Shown here one piece after another: positions 35,782 to 45,429 of a DNA stretch of 64,000 bases. Source of the stretch: Gnetum montanum. Its lineage: Eukaryota; Streptophyta; Gnetopsida; Gnetales; Gnetaceae. Location of the stretch: assembly GCA_015680685.1 (NCBI GenBank), contig MNCI01005867.1, forward strand, positions 684,223 through 748,222. The letters are read 5' to 3'. The notes under the pieces are model-generated. The model made no database searches. It saw nothing but the letters and a program-made list of their open reading frames with translations, and was not told where the DNA came from. Numbering within the stretch: position 1 is the stretch's first letter; each line of letters opens with the position of its first letter. The position numbers were made by a program, and so were the translations under genes.

Positions 35782-36091
35782 TCCCTACAATTGTGCGAAT
35801 GATGAGTGGTAGGAAATTCTAACACTCAACCATACAAGTCACAAGTGTTCACGTGTGACCAAATCATAATCCGTGGATGGATAATGTAAATATATTAGTG
35901 AGTTGATAAGAAGTTCATGATCATTATCTTCTCACTTGAGTTATCAAAATGTAAAATATATAGTTTAACTCTTAGTGAGGTATATGATTAAATGATGATG
36001 GTAAGCTTTAAGTATACTAATAATAGACATAGTGAAAATGGATATAAATTCTATGAATTAAGAATAATAAGAATGTAAAGTTATTCTAGCC
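35782..36091 (-). repeat. E1 5' LTR fragment and decayed primer site
   Basis: TGATGAGTGG at 35800 starts the LTR. 35782-35798 reads TCCCTACAATTGTGCGA in place of the expected TCCCCAGCAACGGCGCCA. Similarity to the E1 3' LTR runs to about 36090 and then stops abruptly, so the U3 half of this LTR is lost or displaced. Confidence 0.7.
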
Positions 36092-39000
36092 TATAACACC
36101 TCTATTAATTATCTATAAAATTCCTATAAATAACTAATAGAGATGCTATGAATATCCAAGAATATGAATTTAACCTTAATTGATTAACTTAAAAATAAGC
36201 GGTAAAACTAGATAAAAATTATTAATTAAAAATGCAAATATAGTAGACCAATACAACATGGAAAAATTTTATAATACTCTCATAGATAATTAAATAAAAT
36301 TTATTTAGAGAAAATTAGAATTTTATGTAGCCACAAAAGGTAGATGTCTAAAACTTCCACTAGTTACATCATAAAATAGTATGTAAAATAACAATTTCAA
36401 TGACACTTATTTCACCTTAATTAGACATCTAGAAATAAAGTTATTTGTATTTTAAGTTCACTAAATTAAATAATAAAATAATAATATATAATAAATAATA
36501 TTAAAAATTCCCAAAAATATGAAATGAAAAATGTTCCTTGCAATCTCACAGTTCAAATAGCATAGACAACAAATTCATATCTATCATACTTATTTATTTA
36601 TTCACAAAAATAAGTACAAAGTGTACCAGGTCTCTATTTTACAAAAATACAAAATATATAAAAACTAGCTTATATATATATATATGGCCAAGATGATTTT
36701 AAATAAAATGATTTTAACCAAGCTTGACTACTGGACGAGGTAACAAGATAACTAAAAACGGAATCACTCATCCCTCCTCTGTTTCTCTACCAGTTACCTA
36801 ATTTAGTTTTACCCTCTCAGTTAAGTTTGTATAGAGATATATGTATCTAAGCTCGTGGAGTCGTTTCGTAGGCAATGAGTAGAATTTAATTAATTTTCAC
36901 CCATAATAGGATATATATCTGAACATCCATATCAAATCTTTAATGGAGATCATGTGTAACCTCCTATATCACTAATCATATCTTTAGCATGAATAAGTCC
37001 ATCATCCCACAGGTGCCACCTCTTCAATTCCTGTAGTTTCCATCTCTCTCTCCTCTTTCTCTACATCATTCATTCATCATTGTTTTCCAATCCCTATGAG
37101 CAATTTATCCATTAATTGATTCTAAACCTAACCATCATCCTCTTGCTTATTTTCAAGCCATTACCATCAAATTCATTTATCTAGATCAACAATGAGCATT
37201 CAATCTATGCCTAGCTAGTGGCATTTTAGTTGAAAAATGCATTGTTATCTACAATAACATCATCCATCATCATGTAACATGTGTGCTCTAAACTCTTTTT
37301 ATCCACATCTATTTTTTATCATTTGATTTTTTGAATCTCTTTCCTTCCTATCTAGCTATTCATCTATTTTTCTATTCCCTTGCTACATTCTATTATATTT
37401 GTGCTATTATATATATATATATATTCCTCCTATATCTCTTTCTATTCCTATTTTGTTTTATTTTTCTACTTAGTATATTTGTGAGGTTGGAGTGAATCTA
37501 CTCTATTTTGATAAGGATGTAACTAAGTGCATATTGAGTGGGATAGGTAGGGATTTCTATTATGTTATTTTATTAGTTACATATGACATCACTTTGGTCA
37601 TGCTTGTGTGTGGGATTTAGCCATGTCCTACTTTTTTGGTATAGCACCATCCTCATTATAGGTGTATTAGCATTATCCTATTTTCTATCCTCATTTTAAA
37701 ATTTTTTTATATCTATTTGCATATATTTATCCAATTGTACCACACTATCTCTTAATTTCTTTTCATTTTTTAATTTTTCTTAGTCTTTGCTTTTAAAAAA
37801 AAATCAATGAGTAGAATTTAATTATTTTTTAAAGTGAAATCAACATTCAAAGAAGATAAAGGTACATGTCTCTTCTTCTTTTGTTTTTGTATAATTTATT
37901 GAAGTTTGTTTTACTATCAGCTCAATGAGGGTAGATAAGCTCCTTTTCAATATCACTTCTACATCAACATAAAATCATTAGGCATTAGGTCAAACTTTGA
38001 AGGATATCTCTACTTTACTAATCCTATCCCTTAAACAAAGACCATGTTAATCATTTATCATGATTCTCATCATCTTATAGTTTCTTTAACTACTTTTCAA
38101 GAAGCCACTTCCCTTCCTCAGGATGACGAGATTGCTGTTACTCTTGATCTTGAAGTTAACATCCCTTCACTCATATCTATTGGTGATCAACCATCTATCT
38201 TTGTTGCATCACCAACACCCAAAAATCTTCTTTTATAAACATCCATCCTCATCAGTAAACAACACACACTATGTAGCGGCCAACTAATATGCATTCTCCT
38301 TTTGTGATGAATCTGCCATCATCAATGTTGCTATCACCAAATCATTTTTAGTAGCCTATTCCTCAATCTTTATAGCTTCATATGCAATTGATTTAACTCC
38401 ATATTATCTTTCTCCTCGATATATTACCTAGCTTACTACCTTAACTGTCACATTACTTAGACCATCAAAGCTATTTGTTGTTAATTTTCCACCTAATTTT
38501 TCACCCATAATAGGATATATATCTCAACATCCATATCAAATCTTTAAAGGAGATCATGTGTAACCTCCTATATCGCTAATCATATCAATGGCCATGCGAT
38601 CTAGAATATACCTCAACCAATCAATTGAAGCAATAACAAATTTTATTTCCCATAGTGCACACTCCAAACTTGTTCATTTGCTCTTTCTACTATATGCACA
38701 TAGGTAACCAATCACTTTTGTTTATAATGATGGGTATGTTTTTATTATAACCATAACCATAACATATTTATTTTCAAAAAGGAAATCTATTTCAATCATC
38801 TAGCATGTTTCATTGCCTAAATCTGTTTAAGCATGTATTTATATGGATGTTTCTAAAAATGCATCTAAATTACTTTCATGAAGTTATCATTTTCATGTAG
38901 AAGTTTCGTTGTTAAAGAAACTTTTTTTTTGTTGTAAATGAAGTGTTAGTCTAGCAGTAAGAGTCTTAGTGGGCTTGGTAACCTGGGTCTAATAGATCCA

Positions 39001-39420
39001 AAGAATTTCAATGAACTGAGGTAAAAAATTCAATTTCAATTTCAAATTTATCATTCTAACTAAAAACGGAATCACTTAATATGCCTAAATTTATCAATTT
39101 CAAAACTTCAATTTCAATTATGCCATTCTAAATGTTTGACAGCCCTAAAGTGATTATGAATGATAACATAAGCTTCGACCCTTAATTGGTTAAGGATGAT
39201 AAAATAAGGTTAAAGAACTAAACGCTAAACTAGATGCTTCCAAATGACTGTTGACACCATTATCGCCCATAAACGGGGCCTTATGCATCCAATAAAACCA
39301 TGAGTTTTAACTGCCACCAATCAATTCAAACTAACAAATCTAATGTTTAGATTAAATTTAATTGATGTTCTCTTGATGAACTGCTATAATTTAGTTAACA
39401 AATAAACTGCGAGTGCTCAT
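36092..39420. other. AT-rich unassigned sequence with internal repeats
   Basis: No gene supported. It includes an inverted repeat (CCTCTATTAATTAT at 36107 against ATAACTAATAGAGATG near 36130), TA microsatellites (about 36670-36685 and 37409-37422), and a direct repeat of about 95 bp at 36890-36985 and 38498-38592 (TTCACCCATAATAGGATATA). A second shared string, ACTAAAAACGGAATCACT, occurs at 36753 and 39060. A short frame at 38044-38238 has no recognisable homology. Confidence 0.5.
38935..39010 (+). repeat. Possible tRNA-derived SINE fragment, copy 2
   Basis: GTTAGTCTAGCAG fits the A-box pattern. ACCTGGGTCTAATAGATCC stands where a B-box would be. It aligns with 5288-5370 over about 60 bp. Termini not defined. 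Confidence 0.35.
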
Positions 39421-39584
39421 AATGTTTGATGGTTCATACTTACTTTTGGCAAAACAGAGCAATATTCGAACATCAAAGTTGCAGGTTGATTTGCATGAAA
39501 TATTTTAAAAATGTTTCTTTCTTATTTTTATCACAAGCTGGTAAGAAACCACATCTCCGTGTACACCTGCATTATACGAGCCTG

Positions 39585-40230
39585 GCTTGTTGCCACTGCC
39601 ATCCACTGCAGTTCTGCCTGCCTGCCTACTCTCACGTGCACAGTCATCTGCCTGCACCTAGTAAATTTGCCCAACAAAACATCATCATCTTCATCGCCAT
39701 TTATACGAGAAAGTGCAACTATAGCATTAGGCATCATTGCCAATTCTTCAGCGAACCACCGCAATGTTGTTCTAAGATCCTTAGCTTTGCCGGCACTGCT
39801 TTGCACATATTCAGAAATTGCAGACGCCAATGGCATAGCAATCAAAACATGGACTCACAAATTTGTGTAAGCTTTTTCCGAGAGAAACTACGTCTGCATC
39901 TGCGTCTCAGACTTTGTTCCATCACACCAAGGTAGACCTCCCAACTTTTCTACGCCTCATTACCCACTCTAACGATAAACAAGTGCTATCGCAGGCATGT
40001 TGGGGTCTCTACTATCTGACCTACCACAAAACACAACTCTTTCTGAAGCAGGTCCTGCTCAACAGCGCTGTTGTTCCACACATTGTAAGATTACTGGAGC
40101 TGAGTTCCATATTTGTAATTCATCCTGCGGTTCTGCTCATGGAATTCAGCAGCCAGTACATGGAAATTGGGATTCTCCTGGAAAACGCAATTCTGCAAAG
40201 GGTAGCATCTCTTTTGCAATGGCTGCTTAC
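39585..40230 (+). pseudogene. Importin-alpha-like ARM-repeat gene fragment
   Basis: Two open stretches read like consecutive armadillo repeats of a plant importin alpha (cytosolic NLS receptor for nuclear import). The first (about 39700-39865) is RESATIALGIIANSSANHRNVVL, matching the R-E-x-A-x-x-ALG-x-IA-x-x-S-x-x-x-R-x-x-VL pattern. The second, after a shift near 39865, is DLPTFLRLITHSNDKQVLSQACWGLYYLT, matching the LP-x-L-x-RLI-HSND-x-x-VL-x-x-ACW-x-L-x-YL signature, then VVPHIVRLLE. The next repeat fades after 40230. No IBB domain or C-terminus is seen and no introns interrupt it. It is a truncated, frameshifted copy, either a retropseudogene or a fragment carried by a transposon. Homology is recognised by eye. 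Confidence 0.65.
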
Positions 40231-41058
40231 GTTCTTTTTTTTTGCGCCCTCTCGCCTGCCGTGCCATTCATGTACTCCATCGCTGCAGTGTGAGGGCCAA
40301 AACGCTGAGCATGCCACCATGGAAGGAGAAGTGTACGCGTTAATCTCGTTTTTTTTAATTGGGTGAGACGTTATGTGATGTGACATGGCAAGGGTGACAA
40401 ACCTCACTCCCTTCCCACTCTTCATAGTGCTACGTGTTGGCCTCTTGACCAAAATTATTTTTGAAATTCATAAGGTCCATATTGTAGAAAATTGATCCAT
40501 CTTTTGTTTCATTCTTATGCCTCTCTCTTGGAGATTCCCTCTCTACACCAAAATGTAGAAGTTAGAACCCTCAAATAAGAAAGGTTATCATATTTCTCTT
40601 TTTATATAGCATAAAGGTTATGGGCCCAAATTCTTAGGATATGGGCTAGGCAAAGGTTTCCAATAAAGTATTTCAAAATGTTTCCAAGTCCATAAATGTC
40701 GCAAAATTTTCAAAATATCTCAAAAGAAATTTAAAAATCTAAAAGAAATTCAAAAATTTGAAGGAAATACAAAAATCTAAAGAATGTATATTTTATCAAG
40801 GCATCTCAATGTTAGGTCTTAGTTATCCTCATTGAATGTATATTTTAACTAAGCATCTTCAAAGGCTAGGTCTTGGTTATCCTCAGTAAGGGACTCCTAG
40901 ACAGCTTTTGGAATAACCTCACTACTATTATTTGATTATCCTTTTAAATTATTTTAATGTCCAAAAATATCATAAATTGTCCAAAAAGAATCCAAAGAGT
41001 GTATATTTTAACTAGACATCTTTGAAGACTAGGTCCTGGTTTCCCTTACCGCTAAAGG
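40231..41058. repeat. Unassigned sequence with imperfect short repeats
   Basis: No gene. Three imperfect copies of a unit containing TGTATATTTTA(A/T)C(A/T)A-GCATCT and AGGTC(T/C)TGGTTATCC lie at about 40787-40835, 40838-40890 and 41000-41045. AAAAATCTAAA-type runs also occur (40730-40780). Confidence 0.45.
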
Positions 41059-41546
41059 TGTTGGAAAAGTGAAGACAAATATGTTACTATTATTTGTTGT
41101 ATTTCCTCTTATGTTTTTTAAAAAGATGTTGCATTAAAAAAAAGGAGTCACTTTGTAAAGTGATGTTTATGTGGGAATGTGTTTTATCCCACATGAGTTA
41201 GGATTGGGGTTTTGTCCTAATGTTTCCTTATAAATAGAAGGTTGGGGGTAGCCTTTACGGGTATGTTTTTTGATGCGGAAGCATTATATTAAGGTTTTAC
41301 CCTTTTTAGAGCTATTTGGAGAGGTAAAGACATTTCATATAGTCATGTAAGAATTTTTGGATGTGAGGCATTTATGCATATTCCAAAGGAGAATAGAACT
41401 AAGCTGTAGGATAGGGCTATATGTTGCATATTTGTTGGATATCTTGAATTGAAATGTGCAGTGAAATCAAATAATGTTAAATTAAGAGAAAACGTGATGT
41501 TTAGTGACCTACAAAAAAAAGACAAGGATAACAATGATTTAGATAG
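41059..41546 (+). mobile_element. E5a: Ty1/copia remnant, LTR piece fused to integrase C-terminus
   Basis: TGTTGGAAAAGTG at 41059 looks like a copia LTR start; CCTTATAAATAGAAGG near 41228 is its TATA region. From about 41307 the frame reads WRGKDISYSHVRIFGCEAFMHIPKENRTKL, then a stop and CCIFVGY: the integrase C-terminal part of plant copia pol. Gag, protease and most of integrase are missing, so an internal deletion joined LTR to pol. Interrupted at 41546 by E6 (GATAG duplication). Confidence 0.75.
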
Positions 41547-43223
41547 TGATGAGTGGTGAGGTATCCCCAATGCCTAACCATACGAATCATAAGTGTTCTC
41601 GCATGATCTAGTTGAATTCTATGGATGGGACTAGTTGTGGCATCTAGATTGTTATGCCTTGATCACAGTTTGCTGTCTTCCCACTTGGACTAGTGGTAAC
41701 TTTGTCATGTATGGTTTAGTCCAGAGTGAGGCATATGATTCTTGATGTTGTTTCAGCCTTATGCTACTCCTAATGATAATAGAGAAATTAATTACTTAAT
41801 CTAATTAACAACATAAAGTAAAGTCTAAACTGGCCTACAAGTGATGAGTATCCATTCCCAGTTTACTGTACACATCCTGAACTCACGTGTCCACTACTGG
41901 GATTAGTGGACACGTGGGTTGATCACAGTTGTGGCATCTAGATTGTTATGCCTTGATCACAGTTTGCTGTCTTCCCACTTGGACTAGTGGTAACTTTGTC
42001 ATGTATGGTTTAGTCCAGAGTGAGGCATATGATTCTTGATGTTGTTTCAGCCTTATGCTACTCCTAATGATAATAGAGAAATTAATTACTTAATCTAATT
42101 AACAACATAAAGTAAAGTCTAAACTGGCCTACAAGTGATGAGTATCCATTCCCAGTTTACTGTACACATCCTGAACTCACGTGTCCACTACTGGGATTAG
42201 TGGACACGTGGGTTGATCACAGTTGTGGCATCTAGATTGTTATGCCTTGATCACAGTTTGCTGTCTTCCCACTTGGACTAGTGGTAACTTTGTCATGTAT
42301 GGTTTAGTCCAGAGTGAGGCATATGATTCTTGATGTTGTTTCAGCCTTATGCTACTCCTAATGATAATAGAGAAATTAATTACTTAATCTAATTAACAAC
42401 ATAAAGTAAAGTCTAAACTAGCCTACAAGTGATGAGTGTCCATTCCCAGTTTACTGTACACATCCTGAACCCACGTGTCCACTATTGGGATTACCAAGCA
42501 CTATGCTACTGGGCAAATCAAGCAATAACATTGCTGGGATTACCAAGCGAATATGTGTTTATGCTCGAAATTGGTTGTGCTCATTCCACCAATTCATTAA
42601 CATGCATGGAAACACAAATATTAACTAAGTACATAGAATATAAATTGCATTAAAAGTAAATTTAATTTAAGTCAAAGTGTTGTAATGAATAAGAGTTAAT
42701 CTTAATCTTATTGCCATTCATGGAATGTGTCTAGGTACATTGCCACTTGAATAAGACGTCGTACAACTGACTCAGATCCACATTGCGGGCACTCATTGAC
42801 TATTTTCTAACACTATGGAATAAAACTGAAAGAGTTCAGCTACTCTATTAACCAAAGAATTGCATAAACATGACTGAGAGCACATATTTATAGATTTTAT
42901 TGCTAGGCTGCATCGATGGGGCCTCATTGACACATGAAATGATGTGTTAATGGAGCTGGATTGATGGGGCCTTGTTGACCCAACTAACCACATCGATGAG
43001 GCCTTGTTGATGCAGCCTTGTTATTGGAGCCTTAACATCAGAGCCTTGTTGTTAGATCCTTGACATCGAAGCCTTGTTGTTGGAGTTTTGACATTGGAGC
43101 CTTGTTGTCGAAGCCTTGTTGTTGGAGCCTTGATATTGAAGCCTTGATGTCGAGGCTAGGATATTAGAGCCAATCGAAAAGTTGACTTTTTATTAGACAA
43201 TCCAACCAACTAATGATTCATCA
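41547..43223 (-). repeat. E6 3' LTR, 1677 bp, enlarged
   Basis: Compared with the 1005-bp 5' LTR it carries two extra copies of a 294-bp segment (see 41641-42487) and a longer U3 microrepeat. TATAAATA is at 42885-42892 reversed. U3 (42905-43165) is built of GGCCTCATTGA/ATCGATG and GCCTTGTTGTTGGA units, in place of GATATC palindromes. Confidence 0.88.
41641..42487. repeat. 294-bp tandem triplication with hairpin junctions
   Basis: CATCTAGATTGTTATGCC recurs at 41641, 41935 and 42229, a period of exactly 294 bp, with almost no differences between copies. At both junctions (41884-41916 and 42178-42210) a 13-bp perfect inverted repeat, CACGTGTCCACTA / TAGTGGACACGTG, flanks a 7-base loop. The last copy continues normally into GGGATTACCAAGC. 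The 5' LTR has one copy. Confidence 0.95.
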
Positions 43224-45420
43224 TACCCCCATGACTGAATAAAAACTTGTCATCGAGTTAACAAGATAGGATTGAGCTTTTTTTACAAAATTGAGAAGGT
43301 ATGGAATTATTGATTGATGCTAACTATTGATTGACTTTGAGTGCTGCATTACAAAATTTTATTCGATTAGATGCATACAAAATGACAGAATGATAAAAAG
43401 ACTAGACATGCTTTGAAGATTACAAAATTTATAGAGGTCTTTAAGGATCTACTGAAGATGATTCTTCTTGTTGTCGCTAGCAGTTGCAAACTTCCAACCT
43501 AGATTGTTATGTTGATGCTTCTCTAGTTATGTGCAACATTCTTGAAAGATGGACTGAAATTTCTTCTCATCGTTCCATGGATCTAGTAAACACGTGATGC
43601 TTGAGCTGTTATCTTGTGTGTGCTATGATTTGTTCATGGGCATATCCTCTGTTGTCCCTCTCTTAGCTTCATTTCCATGCCTAGCAAAAGACCTTCTTTC
43701 TTAGGCATTTCTTTTAGCATCACCTGTAGTCACCAATGGATCAACATTAGTTTTGGTAAATTTTCCTTAATAATTAACCCTTTTTGAATCCCTTAGTTTT
43801 CATTTAAGCATAACATGATGACATCATACTATGCTCGAGGCTATGAGGTAACTAACATCATCAAGCCATTCACATTATTTTGATCAATTACTATTAGTTA
43901 CCATGATGTTCGAAAATAGGATGTTAGAAAACTTTCAAAATTTCAAAGTGGACATCCCTAGCCCCCATGACTAATAAGCATAACTCCATAAGCACAAAAG
44001 TTTTCAAAAAATTGAAACCAAAGGTCTGATTTAGAAGATGGTCAACAAATATTGAACTTGAAGGATATTTTAACAGGAAAAGTAGGAAAAAAGTAAAAAA
44101 GTAAAAAAGTAATTGAAAGTGATGAGAAGTACCAAAATTATGCATAAATTCAGAGAAACTGTCATTAATGTTCTAGAAGATGTGAAGGTTAGTTCAAAGC
44201 CATGATCAACAAAAATTATTCAAGTTGGTCCTCCCCAAAGCAGGCTTCTACCATAATGCTCTTGCGCAGCCACTTCTATAGATGTTCGTGGGCACCCAAG
44301 AAGTTAAATATAGACCATGCTTTTATTCCAAACAACACACAACTGCCATGGTTGGGATGTTGTACTATACTACACAAAACCAAAAGGCTCATAATTGCAT
44401 GTAGTAGTGAGGGGAATAATGGGATGAGAAGGATTGTAGAGATTGGGATGTAAGGTACTTGACCATGTCCACAATAGGTTCTTGTGATAAATGTGATTAA
44501 AATGATCAGCATACCCATCCGTCCAAGTTCAGACCATGTCCATACCATGAACAGTAACCTTGCATTGATGTGTTCCCTCCTACCGACTATCATGAGTCCA
44601 AAACTACCTCAAAGAATGATCATCACTCTAAAAAGAGAAGAAAGGAGAAGAAGGAAGGAAGGGCCTTAGTTAGAGGGGTGCCTTCATGCATGGGTAACAT
44701 GTCTTTCCAGCCCCATAACCAGTGCTTATAGCCCATTATTATGTCTAAGGGGTGTGCTTTGAATTCCCATTATTGTTTTTTTCTCCCTTTTTTTTCTTTT
44801 TTTTTGTATTTTATTGTTTTTTTTGTAATGGGAACCACACCATGCAAAGACAACTTCCTTTTTATTGGTTGACAAAGGAGTGATGATACATTCCAAGAGG
44901 AGTCATAAACCACACAAAGGAAGATAAGACAAAAACCCAACAAGTTCCTTTGAGGTCATACCCTTACCATTCCCACTTGGTCATTTTCTCTTTCTTTAAG
45001 GTACAATGATCATTGATTAATTTTAGTTTCATGAAAGAAGAACCAAACTATTTCCTTGAAAAAGACCTTTTATTCAAAGAACTGAAGGGATGGATGAGGT
45101 GGTCTCATTGCTTTACATAATTACTTACCCAATCATTTTGATAACATAGCACAAAAACCCAACACATAGTGTTGACTTTTGCATCATGACTTGGAAATAT
45201 TATTAATGAAAATATAAAATAAATTCATAAAACATAAAGGAAATGACTAAAAAAAAGAGAAAAATATAAAGAAAAAATATTAAGAAATGGAAAACATATT
45301 AAGAATCAGAAAATTTTGGAAGAAATAAGAAAATAATAAGAAATTGCAAAAATAAAAGGGTGAAAAACACTTATTAGTTCTTGAACCAGGATGGAGCATC
45401 TCCTCATGACTGATCTTATG
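43224..45420 (-). other. E6 PPT and 3' untranslated interval
   Basis: True PPT AGTCATGGGGGTA reversed at 43224-43236. PPT-like motif 2 at 43961-43974 (sense TTAGTCATGGGGGC). AGCCTGCTTTGGGGAGGACC at 44227-44246. GGAATTCAAAGCACACCCC block at 44746-44764. Poly-T and A/T-rich runs at 44770-44830 and 45190-45360. Decayed motif 1 (AGTCATGAGGAGATG) at 45398-45412. No gene. Confidence 0.75.
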
Positions 45421-45429
45421 GCTATACAT

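Larger units (their letters stand above)
469..36091 (-). mobile_element. E1: old Athila-type gag-pro element with a 3' ORF and no RT/IN, host of E0, E2 and E4
   Basis: Reading on the minus strand, the order is 5' LTR fragment (35800-36091), decayed tRNA-Asp primer site, gag, protease, a non-coding stretch with an internal TATA box, the 3' ORF and the 3' LTR (469-1116). The pieces rejoin cleanly when E2 (6775-27187) and E4 (28431-33810) are removed. The two LTRs align from CTTAGT(A/G)A(A/G)GTATATG (469 and 35971) for about 120 bp. No reverse transcriptase, RNase H or integrase motif is visible between the protease (27228-27780) and the 3' ORF. It is the most decayed gypsy element here: many frameshifts, a decayed primer site and a truncated 5' LTR. 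It predates its inserts. Confidence 0.8.

Noticed and set aside
38044-38238. A 64-codon plus-strand frame in unassigned DNA
   Set aside because: No recognisable homology, no promoter or neighbouring coding signal; it could be chance.
39863-40366. A functional gene starting at 39863
   Set aside because: The importin-like similarity continues upstream in another frame and fades before the ORF end, so it is a frameshifted fragment.
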